The notes: generated by a model from the letters alone, not told the origin. Counted from the stretch's first letter, positions 54,403-64,000 are shown. The stretch is 64,000 bases of DNA from Desulfosarcina widdelii (GCF_009688965.1 NZ_AP021875.1:1-64000); one strand, 5' to 3'. Made by a program: numbers and translations.

Positions 54403-55767
54403 ATGGCTAAAGATATTGCCAGGGCGCTCGCTGAATTTGCAGTAGCTATGAAATTGCCCGATATTCCCCCAGAGACGATCGAATTCACAAAAGGCCTTGC
54501 GCTAAAAACGGTTGCCGGGATGCTTGTAGGCTCATCCATGCCGGTTGGCCGCCGTGTAATTCGCGGCACCATCGAAAGAGGACATGCATCGGAGGTAGGG
54601 GCAATTGGTTGCGGGATCACGACTTCTCTTTGGAATGCTGTCTTAAACAATGGGATTTTCGCCCATGCAGCGGAGCTTGAAGACGACAGCTTCCTCAGGG
54701 GAACGGCATGGGATATCACGAGCTTCCCTGTTTATTTCCCTCTTGCAGAGAAACTGAAACTCTCGGGCAGGGAATTGCTTGAGATTTGTATCATAGGCCT
54801 GGAGGTTCACAGCCGGACAACGCTCTTCTATCCACAGGGGCATCTCGGGCTCACTGTGATTCCCGGCGCGCTGGGTCCCTCGGTAGGGGTAGCCAGGGCA
54901 TTCAAGCTTAGCATGGATGAAACGATGGCCGCCATGGGGCTCGCTCTCTCCGGGGTTCCGGTAGCGTATGTGAGTTTTGGCACCGACGCCCATTACTTCG
55001 AGACCGCACTTCACAGCCTTCAGGCTCTTATCGCTGCTGAGCTCGCAAAGTGCGGTCTGGCCGGAAACCCCGATATTGTCACCTACATGTCCAATTTGGT
55101 CGGGAAAGAGAGGGTTATACCTGAAAAGATTATTCAGGATCTGGGAACGCAGTGGCGCGTCCATGATATCTGGGTGAAAAAATATCCCTGCTGCTTCCAC
55201 ATGCACCGCCACCTCGATGGACTGAAGGATATCATTACCGCCGAGAACATCTCCCTATCTCAGGTGGATCGTGTACGGGTGCACATTTCGCACTTAGAGG
55301 AAATCTGCAACCGGCCGGAGCCAGCTTCTATCGGAGATTTACAGTTCAGTTTCCAGAACTCGATTGCATCCATGCTCCTCGATAGAGACGTGAACTATGA
55401 CCACATAAATGAGAAAAAGCTCACAGATCCTGTGTTTAAGGAGGCACGTTCAAAGGTACAGATCGTCAATCACGAAGAGTGGCACCCCGAATACGCAATG
55501 GAGACTCCGGCTCGCATCGAGTTGATACTAAAGGACGGGAGGGAGTTTTCCAGAGAGAGACAGTTCGCTGTCGGTGCCCCTCAAGAGCCCATTTCGATCG
55601 AGCAGTTCAGGTCCCTCTTTATCAAATTCGTGAATGGCATACTGCAGGAGTCCAGAAGATCCTGGACGGCCGATGCAATAATGAATCTCGAGAATCTGGA
55701 TGTTCGAGACCTGAAAGAATTGAACCGGATACTGGTATACGAAACGGTAGAAGGTCCCGGGCAGTAA
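54403..55767 (+). CDS. MmgE/PrpD family protein
   Basis: 454 residues, full-length for the family that includes 2-methylcitrate dehydratase, cis-aconitate decarboxylase and iminodisuccinate epimerase. N-terminal all-helical domain with HAAELEDD (the conserved His/Asp region), then a C-terminal domain (KKYPCCFHMHRHLDGL). It probably dehydrates, decarboxylates or isomerises a polycarboxylate. It lies between the second OYE gene and the TRAP genes, so may act early on the imported substrate. Confidence 0.88.
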   Translation: MAKDIARALAEFAVAMKLPDIPPETIEFTKGLALKTVAGMLVGSSMPVGRRVIRGTIERGHASEVGAIGCGITTSLWNAVLNNGIFAHAAELEDDSFLRGTAWDITSFPVYFPLAEKLKLSGRELLEICIIGLEVHSRTTLFYPQGHLGLTVIPGALGPSVGVARAFKLSMDETMAAMGLALSGVPVAYVSFGTDAHYFETALHSLQALIAAELAKCGLAGNPDIVTYMSNLVGKERVIPEKIIQDLGTQWRVHDIWVKKYPCCFHMHRHLDGLKDIITAENISLSQVDRVRVHISHLEEICNRPEPASIGDLQFSFQNSIASMLLDRDVNYDHINEKKLTDPVFKEARSKVQIVNHEEWHPEYAMETPARIELILKDGREFSRERQFAVGAPQEPISIEQFRSLFIKFVNGILQESRRSWTADAIMNLENLDVRDLKELNRILVYETVEGPGQ

Positions 55768-55999
55768 AACACAGGGGATTTTCTATCGTAAGGCGCTCTC
55801 TCTATTTAAATTTGTTCACTAATCAGTTTCAGCAGCAGCGTTTGAGAGTATATAGGGTAAAAAGGGTGGAATCGATGTAATAAATTCTAACACGCTGCGG
55901 GAAAGGAGGTGGTTATAAATACCGCTAAAGCAGTTATCGAAGAAACTGAAAATTGCAACGTTAAGATTTAAATTCTGCGACCATAGGGAGGGGGAGAGA

Positions 56000-57061
56000 A
56001 TGAAAAGAACAGCTCCGGATGACAAACTGAGTCGAAGGAATTTTATCAAAGGTACAACCGCAGTGATCGGTGCCGCGGCGCTGACAGGTGTTACGACAGG
56101 TAACGCAAAAGCCGAATCGAAACCAATCCGGTGGCGAATGCAGGGCATGTATGCGGAAACGAACATGGCCGGTAAGTTCGCTTTCAGATGGGCAAAGAGT
56201 GTTACCGATGTAACCAATGGACGGCTGAAAGTTCAGTGCGGGGAACCTGGTTCAATTGTTCCTGCTAAAGAGCTTTTTCAGGCCGTATCAAGCGGGATGT
56301 TGGATGCCGCAGGCTCTTTCGGCCCGTTTTACAGGGGAATCATGCCCGAGGTTGATGTGGAAGCTGGGCTGCCGTTTGCCTGGGAAACACCGCAGGAGTG
56401 CCATGATGGCTTCTATAACTACGGATTGCTGGAAGAGTTCAGAAAGATATACGCCGAGCACGGGATTTTTTACGCCGCTCCTGCTTATTGCAATATTATC
56501 TATGGATATCCAACGACGAAGCCGGTTCGTAAGCCTTCTGATTTCAAAGGCATGAAGATGAGGGATCTAGGGCTTTCGGCAGATTGGTTGGCCCACTTCG
56601 GGGCAGCGCCTACCGCCCTTCCTGCCGGAGAAATGTATATGGCCCTCAAGATGGGTACGATTGATGGCGTCCATTATGGGACGGCCTGTCTGGAGGATTT
56701 CAAGCTCGGCGAAGTTTGCAAGTATTACCTCCTAGAGCCGAATACCGGGACCACGGTACTGAACATTCTTATTAACATGGAATCATATGAAAAGCTTCCT
56801 GCTGATCTTAAGGAGCTTTTGAAAAATTACAGCCAGACCTTTACCTTGGCTGTAACCGCGGAATGGGATGAGAACAGAAGCTGGATCGAGTCCTCCAAAA
56901 AATACAACATCGAAGGCATTCGATGGTCGGCTGAAGACTCCAAGATGGCCAAGGAATATATGATCAAAACGCTTTGGAAAAAGGTAAGCGGCAAGAGCCC
57001 CCGATGCAAGAAGCTAGTGGATATCGTCTATGAGCAAGCGGCTCATCTGGGAAAGATATAG
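56000..57061 (+). CDS. TRAP transporter substrate-binding protein, Tat-exported
   Basis: 353 residues of the DctP family. It has a twin-arginine signal, SRRNFIKGTTAVIGAAALTG, then AKA, so export of the folded protein is expected. The mature part has DctP features (FRWAKSVTDVTNGRLKVQ, GTIDGVHYG). It would bind an organic acid in the periplasm for the QM permease below. A 230-base gap before it, containing an AAAGGAGGTGG stretch, has no clear gene. Confidence 0.9.
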   Translation: MKRTAPDDKLSRRNFIKGTTAVIGAAALTGVTTGNAKAESKPIRWRMQGMYAETNMAGKFAFRWAKSVTDVTNGRLKVQCGEPGSIVPAKELFQAVSSGMLDAAGSFGPFYRGIMPEVDVEAGLPFAWETPQECHDGFYNYGLLEEFRKIYAEHGIFYAAPAYCNIIYGYPTTKPVRKPSDFKGMKMRDLGLSADWLAHFGAAPTALPAGEMYMALKMGTIDGVHYGTACLEDFKLGEVCKYYLLEPNTGTTVLNILINMESYEKLPADLKELLKNYSQTFTLAVTAEWDENRSWIESSKKYNIEGIRWSAEDSKMAKEYMIKTLWKKVSGKSPRCKKLVDIVYEQAAHLGKI

Positions 57062-57192
57062 CGCGTCAGGACTTCGTGTCTATATGGATTATTGTGTGCC
57101 CACGACATATATAGCTCTTTTCTTAAGTTGAAAGGAAGTAGCATAGAGAGGGTTCTGCGCCCTCTCTATCTACCTCCGAAGGAGATGAAGAA

Positions 57193-57702
57193 GTGAACAT
57201 CCTCAACCTCTTTGCCGATAAAGTAGACGCACTGAACGATTGGATCGGGAGGATGGTCGCCTACCTGATCATTCCACTAACTTTAGTGGTCGTTCTGGAG
57301 GTCATTCTGCGTTATTTTTTTTCTTCTCCGACAATATGGGCGTGGGATGTCAATATGTACCTTGGAGGACTAATGGTCATATTTGGTGGAGGGTATGCGC
57401 TCCATTACGATATGCATGTGTCAGTTGAGATTCTTCTTGATAGCTGGAATCCTAAAAACAGAGCGCTTCTCAATATGATTCTTTCTCCTTTCATCATCGT
57501 GCCTCTTGGCATTTTGGTCTGGTTTGGGGCGGAGGCCGCCTGGCATTCTGTAAAAATAGGTGAAAGATACACCTCCCTTTGGGAGCCTATTATTTACCCA
57601 TTAAGGATCTGTATTCCGCTTGGCGCTGCCTTGTTCTTTTTCCAGGCGATATCTAAATTGATCAAGAATGTGAACGCATATCTTGTTTGCAGGAAGGATT
57701 AG
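57193..57702 (+). CDS. TRAP transporter small permease subunit
   Basis: 169 residues, four membrane helices as in DctQ (YLIIPLTLVVVLEVILRYFF; WAWDVNMYLGG; MHVSVEILLD). The GTG start follows GGAG. It pairs with the large DctM permease, but here the large subunit starts 246 bases later instead of directly adjoining. Confidence 0.9.
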   Translation: MNILNLFADKVDALNDWIGRMVAYLIIPLTLVVVLEVILRYFFSSPTIWAWDVNMYLGGLMVIFGGGYALHYDMHVSVEILLDSWNPKNRALLNMILSPFIIVPLGILVWFGAEAAWHSVKIGERYTSLWEPIIYPLRICIPLGAALFFFQAISKLIKNVNAYLVCRKD

Positions 57703-57948
57703 AGGTGCGCACGGCCGAGTAGGCCGTAGCTTGTGTTCCTCTATCGCAGAAGGGACGAATTCACAAGTGATCGTCTATCCACCCGTTTTCTCAGAATGAA
57801 ATCTTTTGCAGACTTTTCGATTATGGAGGTAAGCACGAGTTTGAGACTGTTTTCAACAGAATGCTCAATTCATTGTTTCAAGAGCCTTAATCCGGATTTA
57901 ACTGGTTTGCACCACCTCTGAAAAAGGCAAAAAAGGAGAATTGAAAGA

Positions 57949-59265
57949 ATGGACCTCGGACTAATTTCACTTTTGATGATTTTGTTTGTCCTGTTTTTGC
58001 TTTTTTTAGGCTTGCCGATTGCATTTGGCCTTATATCGGTCTCTTTGGTGTTTACAGCTGTTTTCTGGGGGCCTTCGAAACTATCGATACTCGTGAGCTC
58101 TACTTACGGAACGATGATCAATCCAACATACCTTGCCGTTCCGCTTTTTATTTTTATGGCACAAATCTTGCAATTTTCGGGCATAACGGAAAGCCTTTTT
58201 GATGCTATCTGGAAGTGGTTATGCGGAATTCGAGGGGGGCTATCCATCGCAAGCATTTTTGCCATCACTATCCTGAGCGCCATGACAGGTGTAGGAGCGA
58301 CGGGAATATTTACCGTCGGGGCTACCGCTTACCCGGAGATGATGAAACGGGGATATAGCTCTTCGCTTTCCATCGGACCTATACCTCCCGCTAGCGCATT
58401 GGGTCCCCTGATCCCTCCCAGTAATATCATGATCATTCTGGGCGGCCTTGCTTCCATTTCCATCGGTGGACTCTTTATGGGGGGAGTCATCCCTGGATTA
58501 ATGATGAGTTTTCTTTTCGTTACTTGGATTCTTGTTCAAACTTATATCATCAATCCTGATATGGCTCCCGTGGTGCCGGTGGATGAACGTCCGAAGCTCA
58601 AAGAAAAGCTAACTGCAACCATGGGTGTGGGGCTTCCGATCCTGCTCATTTCATTTGTACTTGGAGGAATATGGACAGGGATAACAACCCCTATTGAAGG
58701 TGCCGGAGTGGGAGCTTTTGGCTCCATCGTATGTGCGATACTCAAACGCAGGCTAACTCTGAAAAGTCTCAAAAATGCAGTGGCCGGGACTCTCAAAGCC
58801 AACGCTATGATAATGTGGCTTCTGATCGGAGGAAGCTGTTATTCGGCATTCATGACCGCCTCCGGTATGGCAAGCTATTTAAGCGAGTTAGTGCTTGGTC
58901 TTGATTTGCCACCGATGGCTATCGTGGGGGTCCTACTTTTTATCCTGTTCGTATTGGGAATGGTTATGGATTCGGTTGCAATCATGATGATTACGGTCCC
59001 GATTTTCTTCCCAATTGTGCGAGCATTAAATTTTGACCTAATTTGGTTTGGTGTTATTTATACGATTGCGATCATTATTGGATATATCACACCGCCCTTC
59101 GGATACAACCTTTTCTATATGAGAGGGGTGCTTCCTTCCAATGTGAGCACTAGGGTCATATTCCGATCGGTGCTGCCGTATATACCATTTATGGTTCTCG
59201 TCCTTATCCTCTGCATGTTCATACCGGAGATTATTTCTTTTATCCCCGACTTGCTGATCAAATAG
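57949..59265 (+). CDS. TRAP transporter large permease subunit
   Basis: 438 residues with about 12 membrane helices, DctM family (FLFLGLPIAFGL, ITILSAMTGVGATGIF, GPIPPASALGPLIPPSN, DSVAIMMITVPIFFPI). It moves the substrate with Na+ or H+. AAAGGAG precedes the ATG. With DctP and DctQ it forms a complete TRAP system for the cluster. Confidence 0.93.
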   Translation: MDLGLISLLMILFVLFLLFLGLPIAFGLISVSLVFTAVFWGPSKLSILVSSTYGTMINPTYLAVPLFIFMAQILQFSGITESLFDAIWKWLCGIRGGLSIASIFAITILSAMTGVGATGIFTVGATAYPEMMKRGYSSSLSIGPIPPASALGPLIPPSNIMIILGGLASISIGGLFMGGVIPGLMMSFLFVTWILVQTYIINPDMAPVVPVDERPKLKEKLTATMGVGLPILLISFVLGGIWTGITTPIEGAGVGAFGSIVCAILKRRLTLKSLKNAVAGTLKANAMIMWLLIGGSCYSAFMTASGMASYLSELVLGLDLPPMAIVGVLLFILFVLGMVMDSVAIMMITVPIFFPIVRALNFDLIWFGVIYTIAIIIGYITPPFGYNLFYMRGVLPSNVSTRVIFRSVLPYIPFMVLVLILCMFIPEIISFIPDLLIK

Positions 59266-59333
59266 AATAGAAGGCGAACCTTTCAATGTGATCCACTAGA
59301 GATTCATTCGCCTTAACCAAGGAGAAATAGACT

Positions 59334-60116
59334 ATGGCCGAGGATGTCTTGCTCAAGGAAGTCGATGGAAAAATTGCGGTGCTGACCCTCAATCGTCCCG
59401 CAGTGATGAACTGTTTCAATTTCGCGCTGCTTCATGCCATATCAAAAGAAATTGAAGCTATTAACGTCGATCCGGCGATTCGGGCGGTGATCATCACCGG
59501 TGCCGGCGAAAAGGCGTTCGCTGCAGGGGCCGACCTTAAGGAGCGCCGGAGCTACACGCCCGAGCGGGTTAAAGAGTTCATCACGATGATTCGGAACCTG
59601 TTTACGCAGATCGAATTTCTGAAAAAACCGGTCATCGCAGCAGTCAACGGAGTCGCCCTAGGTGGGGGAACCGAATTGGCTCTGGCCTGCGACATACGGA
59701 TTGCATCACAGAAGGCCACCATGGGCCAGACCGAAACACGGCTAGCGATTATCCCGGGAGCTGGGGGCACACAGCGGCTTCCGAGGCTTGTAGGAAAGGG
59801 ACTGGCCAAAGAGCTCATCTTCACCGGCCGGCGGATCGATGCTGACGAGGCCCTGCGCATCGGTTTGGTCAACAAGGTCGTTTTGCCGGAGCTTCTTCTT
59901 TCCGAAGCGAAAAGCATGGCGGCTATGATCTGCGAAGCCGGCCCGATCGCCCTGGAGCAAGCCAAGTACGCCATCAACTACGGGATGGAAACTGATCTGC
60001 ATACCGGCCTGGCCATCGAGTCCAACGCTTACTTGGTTTGCATTCCCACCGAAGACCGCCTCGAAGGGTTGGCTGCGTTTCAGGAGAAGCGAAAGCCGGT
60101 CTACAAGGGAAGATAG
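59334..60116 (+). CDS. enoyl-CoA hydratase/isomerase family protein
   Basis: 260 residues of the crotonase fold. Oxyanion-hole segment AFAAGADLKE, NGVALGGGTELALACD with the first catalytic Glu, and QTETRLAIIPGAGGTQRLPR with the second, so both acid residues of hydratases are present. It is expected to hydrate an enoyl-CoA ahead of the 3-hydroxyacyl-CoA dehydrogenase. Base composition is more GC-rich than its neighbours. Confidence 0.94.
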   Translation: MAEDVLLKEVDGKIAVLTLNRPAVMNCFNFALLHAISKEIEAINVDPAIRAVIITGAGEKAFAAGADLKERRSYTPERVKEFITMIRNLFTQIEFLKKPVIAAVNGVALGGGTELALACDIRIASQKATMGQTETRLAIIPGAGGTQRLPRLVGKGLAKELIFTGRRIDADEALRIGLVNKVVLPELLLSEAKSMAAMICEAGPIALEQAKYAINYGMETDLHTGLAIESNAYLVCIPTEDRLEGLAAFQEKRKPVYKGR

Positions 60117-60210
60117 TTGGCTGCATCGTTGAAAGGTCAGAACAGAAAGTCAGTTTCGAACGGCAGAATAAAACCCTCAGATCAGATAGAAACAAAAGAA
60201 AGAAGAAATT

Positions 60211-62166
60211 ATGGATACGAACCGTGCCCGGAAGCTGTTCGACCCAATTCGAATTGGAACGCTTAAACTGAAAAATCGGGTCATTATGGGGGCTATGGTT
60301 ACAAATTTCGCCACAAAAGACGGATTCGTAACCGACCGGTTGATCGATTACCATGTCAATATCGCAAAGGGCGGTTGCGCCCTTAACGTTACAGAAAACG
60401 CGTATGTCTCCCTTGATGGGAAACGAATAATGAACGGACTTGGTGCCTACGATGACAAGCTCGTTGCTGGTCTAAAGCGTCTTGCTCAGGGGGTGCATGC
60501 CGTTGACGGGAAGATTTCCTTGCAAATCATGCATGGAGGACGGGAGTGTTCCTCCAATATCACAGGATTACAGCCGATAGGGCCTACCGATCTGGTCTCG
60601 CGATACAGCGCCATCAGCAAGGAAAGCGACCTCCCCCGACAGATGACAATCGAGGATATCGGGGAGTTGGTGGAAAGGTTCGGAAAGGCCGGAAGGCGAG
60701 CACGTGAAGCGGGGTTCGATTCTGTCGAGATTCATGCCGCGCATGGGTACCTCATATCACAGTTCTTATCTCCCTATTCCAATAAAAGAACGGATCGTTA
60801 TGGAGGTGATGAGGGTGCAAGAGCCACCTTCCTGCTTGAGATCATAGGGAATATCAAAAAGAAGGCCGGCGCTGATTTCCCCGTCTTCGTTAAGCTTAAT
60901 ATGAACGACTACGTAAAGGGGGGAACCATTCCGGACCAGGCTGAGGTTACCATACGACTTGCTGTCGAGGAGGGGGCAGATGCTATTATTACATCGGTAG
61001 GCCTCCATGAATCGCGGCCTTACATGATTATTCCTCCTATGTCGGTAAAGAACTTCGTCAATGTCCCCTATTCAGAGCGCGCAAAAAAAATTGCTAAAGT
61101 ACCCGTAGGTGTTGTGGGCCGAATCACCGATCCGATCAGGGCGGCGAGGGTGATTGAGGAGGAAAAGGCGGACTTTGTGGTGCTGGCAAGGAGCTTGTTA
61201 TGCGACCCGGAATGGCCCAATAAGGCGCGGGAGGGCAAGTTCAAGGATATACGACAGTGCGTTGGGTGCAATCAAGGGTGTATCGATATGATCCACAAGA
61301 TGAAACCATTCTGCTGTCTTCAGAACCCTGCTATTGGGCGGGAGAAGGAGTTCGAGGTCAAGAAGGCGAAAAACCCAAAAAGGATCGCCGTCATCGGGGG
61401 CGGTCCTGGAGGGTTGGAGGCGGCCAGGGTTGCGGCTCTGCGCGGCCATAAGGTCACCCTGTATGAAAAGGAAAATAAGCTCGGCGGGCAGATCAATATC
61501 GGCAGTATACCACCCCACCGGAAAGAGCTGCAAAAAGTGACGGACCACCTCGTGCGTCAGGTGGAGAAGCTCGGGGTAGAAATCAAGTTGGGCCAGGAGA
61601 TGACCCTTGGTTCGATAGAAGCTTTGGATATGGACCTGGCAATATTAGCGACAGGAGCCGTAACCCATAAACCCAATATCAAGGGGTGCGATCTTGAGCA
61701 CGTCGTATTCGCCTTCGATGTTCTGGATGGAAAGGTCAAAGTCAGCGATAAAGCAGTGATAATAGGAGGTGGACTCGTGGGTGTAGAGACCGCCGATTTT
61801 CTATGTGAAAAGGGCAACGACGTTATCATCATTGAGATGTTGGATACTCTAGCGCCGGATTCGGGGAGTGCAAATCGTGTCTATTTCGAGGACAGATTTG
61901 TTCAGAAAAAAGTAGAGCTTTTGCTTGAGGCGAAGGTGCTCGAAATTGATCAGGATGGCATAACCTATCTACAGAAGGGATGGACTCGAAAGATACTAGG
62001 CGTTGACACGGTCATCATAGCCGTCGGTGCGTTGCCGAACACTGAAATTTGGGACTGTTTTGCGGGCAAGAGGGAGGGCAGGATATTCCGTATAGGAGAC
62101 TGCATAAAACCCAGAAATGCGATGGAGGCCATCTACGAGGGGGCTAAGCTCGCCAGAGAGATATAG
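60211..62166 (+). CDS. OYE-family Fe-S flavoprotein reductase, copy 3
   Basis: 651 residues, same layout as copies 1 and 2. The barrel has HAAHGYLISQFLSP with Tyr. The Fe-S motif is canonical (CVGCNQGC then CC, giving C-x2-C-x3-C-x11-C). FAD domain VIGGGPGGLEAA and NAD domain VIIGGGLVGVETA follow. It likely works on a different intermediate of the same pathway or with a different partner. Followed by 243 bases without a gene, then the membrane oxidoreductase. Confidence 0.9.
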   Translation: MDTNRARKLFDPIRIGTLKLKNRVIMGAMVTNFATKDGFVTDRLIDYHVNIAKGGCALNVTENAYVSLDGKRIMNGLGAYDDKLVAGLKRLAQGVHAVDGKISLQIMHGGRECSSNITGLQPIGPTDLVSRYSAISKESDLPRQMTIEDIGELVERFGKAGRRAREAGFDSVEIHAAHGYLISQFLSPYSNKRTDRYGGDEGARATFLLEIIGNIKKKAGADFPVFVKLNMNDYVKGGTIPDQAEVTIRLAVEEGADAIITSVGLHESRPYMIIPPMSVKNFVNVPYSERAKKIAKVPVGVVGRITDPIRAARVIEEEKADFVVLARSLLCDPEWPNKAREGKFKDIRQCVGCNQGCIDMIHKMKPFCCLQNPAIGREKEFEVKKAKNPKRIAVIGGGPGGLEAARVAALRGHKVTLYEKENKLGGQINIGSIPPHRKELQKVTDHLVRQVEKLGVEIKLGQEMTLGSIEALDMDLAILATGAVTHKPNIKGCDLEHVVFAFDVLDGKVKVSDKAVIIGGGLVGVETADFLCEKGNDVIIIEMLDTLAPDSGSANRVYFEDRFVQKKVELLLEAKVLEIDQDGITYLQKGWTRKILGVDTVIIAVGALPNTEIWDCFAGKREGRIFRIGDCIKPRNAMEAIYEGAKLAREI

Positions 62167-62409
62167 CAGGCAGTTGAAAAGCAAATATCAGGTTACTGGA
62201 CAAGGGTGTGGGATTATTTAAATACTCAGATTTTGGGGATATATGAGTATTTTCGGAGAGCATACAATCCAGGCAGGGCAGAATATGAGGAACTGGGACG
62301 CCGCATTTCAGCAGATTGTCAGCTCTTGAGCAGAACTGAAACGCGCTAACCTGAAAGCTTGATAATAACTAAGGTACATCTTTTGCTTGAAACAGGGAGT
62401 TTTTCCAAT

Positions 62410-64000
62410 ATGGCTCCGATAGATTCCGTGACAGGGATTCACTTCGGCATGACGGGATATGTACTTAACTGGCTAATCGTGATTTCCGGGAGCGCCGCCT
62501 TCTGTTATATCGTCTATAAAAGATATATTCTGCTTCGCTCGAGCATGCCGGATAACCGATTTAATTCCATAATAGAAAGAATCAAGGGAGTTTTTGTTTT
62601 AGGGATTTTGCAAAAAAGACAGTTTCGATACCCTATGAGCGGTGTGATTCACTTGATGATTTTCTGGGGATTTATCGTCCTGGGACTACGGTCTGTCGAA
62701 CTCATTATGTTGGGGATAGGCTTTTCAATTCCGGCATTTCTTTCACCAGGCGGATTCCGCCAATTCTACGATTTTACAAAAGATTTTTTTGAGCTTATTG
62801 TCCTTGGTGCCTGCGCCTGGGCTGCATTCAGGCGGGCGATCGTGAAACCTGCGAGGTATCAGGGGAGACGACAACTCGAAGCCTATCTGATATTGACGCT
62901 CATCGCACTGCTCATGGTCACAGACATGATCTTCGAGGGGAGCTTTATCCTTTACTCGGGTTTTGGAGAAAATCAGCTTCCGGCTGCCCGCCTTGTGTCC
63001 TATTTATTACCATTGGACCCGGGCGGTGCTAGAGTCCTCCATCAGATGAGCTACTTGCTGCATCTTGTTATTTTTTTTCTGTTTCTGAACCTTCTTCCTT
63101 TATCGAAGCATTTCCACGTTATTACTGCCTTGCCAATTCTGTTTTTCAGAAAACTACAAAAGGGGGTCATCAAGCCTGCACGATGGGATATTTCGCGTAT
63201 CGAAGAAATAGAGAAGCTGGGGGTGGGGAAAATTGAGGATTTGACATGGAAGCAAATCCTTGACCTTGCGACATGCACGGAATGCGGCCGCTGTACCGAA
63301 AATTGTCCCGCCAATGCCGTGGGAAGACCCCTGTCACCAATGATGATAGGACTAAAGTTGAGGAAGGTCGCTTACGGGAGCGTTCCACTTTGGGCAGCGC
63401 CGGATTATAAGGCACGGTCGACGACCCTACCGGGAGGTGCAATCGGTACGGAGGAGCTATGGTCGTGCACCACCTGTGGGGCGTGTGAAGAAGAATGTCC
63501 GTTGCAGTTAGAGCATATCGACAGGATTGTCGATATGAGGCGCCGCCTTATCGAGACATCTCTAGCTCCGCAGGTGTTTAGTAATGCCTTGATTCGCCTC
63601 GAGAAAACCGGAAATCCCTTCGGCAAACCGGCAGAAAACAGGATTGATTGGGTCAGATCCGTGCAAGGCGCCGCCGTACGGATTCTGAAGCCGGGAGACG
63701 AGGTTGACGTCCTTTTTTTTGTTGACAGCTATGCCTCCTACGATCCCAGAGCCCAGAGAATCGCTGTTGCCATTGCTTCGGCTCTAAGCGCGGCGAGAGT
63801 CGATTTCGGCATCATAGGTCCCCTGGAGAAGGACTCAGGCCATCAGGCACGGCGTATTGGGGAAGAGGGCCTCTTTCAGGCTATGCTGAAGGACAATATG
63901 GAGGTTTTAAATACAATTCGCTTTAATCGTATCGTAACCGCAGATCCGCACGCCTTCAACACCCTCCGAAACGAGTATCCCGGCTCTTTCAGTGTATGCC
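62410..64000 (+). CDS. membrane-bound HdrD-like Fe-S oxidoreductase (EtfAB:menaquinone type), partial
   Basis: Open to the window end. The N-terminal about 240 residues have six or so membrane helices resembling the heme-binding NarI-like domain. Then come two [4Fe-4S] motifs, CTECGRCTENCP and CTTCGACEEECP, and the start of CCG-type domains. This domain set matches EtfAB:(methyl)menaquinone oxidoreductases that link acyl-CoA dehydrogenation to the quinone pool; etfAB in the same cluster supports that role. ATG 62410 has AGGGAG about 7 bases upstream. The C-terminus is outside the window. Confidence 0.85.
   Translation, partial: MAPIDSVTGIHFGMTGYVLNWLIVISGSAAFCYIVYKRYILLRSSMPDNRFNSIIERIKGVFVLGILQKRQFRYPMSGVIHLMIFWGFIVLGLRSVELIMLGIGFSIPAFLSPGGFRQFYDFTKDFFELIVLGACAWAAFRRAIVKPARYQGRRQLEAYLILTLIALLMVTDMIFEGSFILYSGFGENQLPAARLVSYLLPLDPGGARVLHQMSYLLHLVIFFLFLNLLPLSKHFHVITALPILFFRKLQKGVIKPARWDISRIEEIEKLGVGKIEDLTWKQILDLATCTECGRCTENCPANAVGRPLSPMMIGLKLRKVAYGSVPLWAAPDYKARSTTLPGGAIGTEELWSCTTCGACEEECPLQLEHIDRIVDMRRRLIETSLAPQVFSNALIRLEKTGNPFGKPAENRIDWVRSVQGAAVRILKPGDEVDVLFFVDSYASYDPRAQRIAVAIASALSAARVDFGIIGPLEKDSGHQARRIGEEGLFQAMLKDNMEVLNTIRFNRIVTADPHAFNTLRNEYPGSFSVC

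Noticed and set aside
57733..57921. 62-codon ORF between the TRAP permease genes
   Set aside because: No ribosome site and no recognisable protein features; noted only as part of the gap.
1..64000. CRISPR arrays and rRNA genes
   Set aside because: No regularly spaced direct repeats with unique spacers and no rRNA-like sequence were seen. The GGTGTT array has irregular spacing and mixed orientation, so it is not a CRISPR.

Overview
The window reads as a chromosome segment of a strictly anaerobic Desulfobacterota (Desulfobacterales-type sulfate reducer or syntroph). This is inferred from gene content: a dnaA-like gene at position 101, TRAP transport, electron-transfer flavoprotein plus a membrane heterodisulfide-reductase-type Fe-S oxidoreductase, several Old-Yellow-Enzyme/dienoyl-CoA-reductase-like flavoproteins, a sigma-54 system and ECF biotin uptake. 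The species cannot be fixed from the sequence alone.

Region 1 (1-26.6 kb) is core genome: a divergent dnaA; a reverse-strand block rpsF-rpsR-DUF2232-rplI-dnaB-hflX and suhB; tRNA-Lys(CUU); a KptA-like gene; hemL; a lipoprotein; an M23 peptidase and a small conserved protein behind a good sigma-54 promoter, next to a GAF/AAA+/Fis activator; a sirtuin; mpl; fabH and a FabK-like enzyme; birA with a BirA-type operator on its own start; the biotin ECF transporter bioY-ecfA-ecfT; trkA-trkH; and tRNA-Lys(UUU) with tRNA-Glu(UUC).

Region 2 (26.6-35.3 kb) is an integrated mobile element at the 3' end of tRNA-Glu. It has a tyrosine integrase facing the tRNA, an overlapping MerR/Xis-type gene, a CGNR-like zinc-finger protein, and a translationally coupled operon: small protein, tRNA-guanine-transglycosylase/DpdA-like protein, ribbon-helix-helix protein, large CHC2-Toprim-ATPase primase-helicase. 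Downstream lies a dense array of GGTGTT inverted and direct repeats that looks like an iteron origin. DpdA enzymes put 7-deazaguanine bases into DNA, so this element is the best candidate in the window for an undescribed system.

Region 3 (35.4-40.3 kb) is a junkyard of decayed DNA: the 3' end of a group II intron, an IS630-type transposase split by an IS1595-type element (which itself carries an in-frame stop), a frameshifted fragment, a truncated globin with a probable A-tract frameshift, and a multiply frameshifted hsdR remnant.

Region 4 (40.4-64 kb) is a co-directional, visibly more AT-rich catabolic cluster. It starts with a promoter carrying a GntR/FCD-type operator. It encodes two kinds of acyl-CoA synthetase, a MaoC-type hydratase, GntR regulator, 3-hydroxyacyl-CoA dehydrogenase, thiolase, three OYE-family Fe-S flavoprotein reductases, EtfAB, an MmgE/PrpD enzyme, a TRAP transporter, an enoyl-CoA hydratase and the start of an EtfAB:quinone oxidoreductase-like membrane protein. 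Together these would import an organic acid, activate it to a CoA ester, process it by beta-oxidation-like steps, and pass the electrons through ETF to menaquinone. The substrate is unknown.
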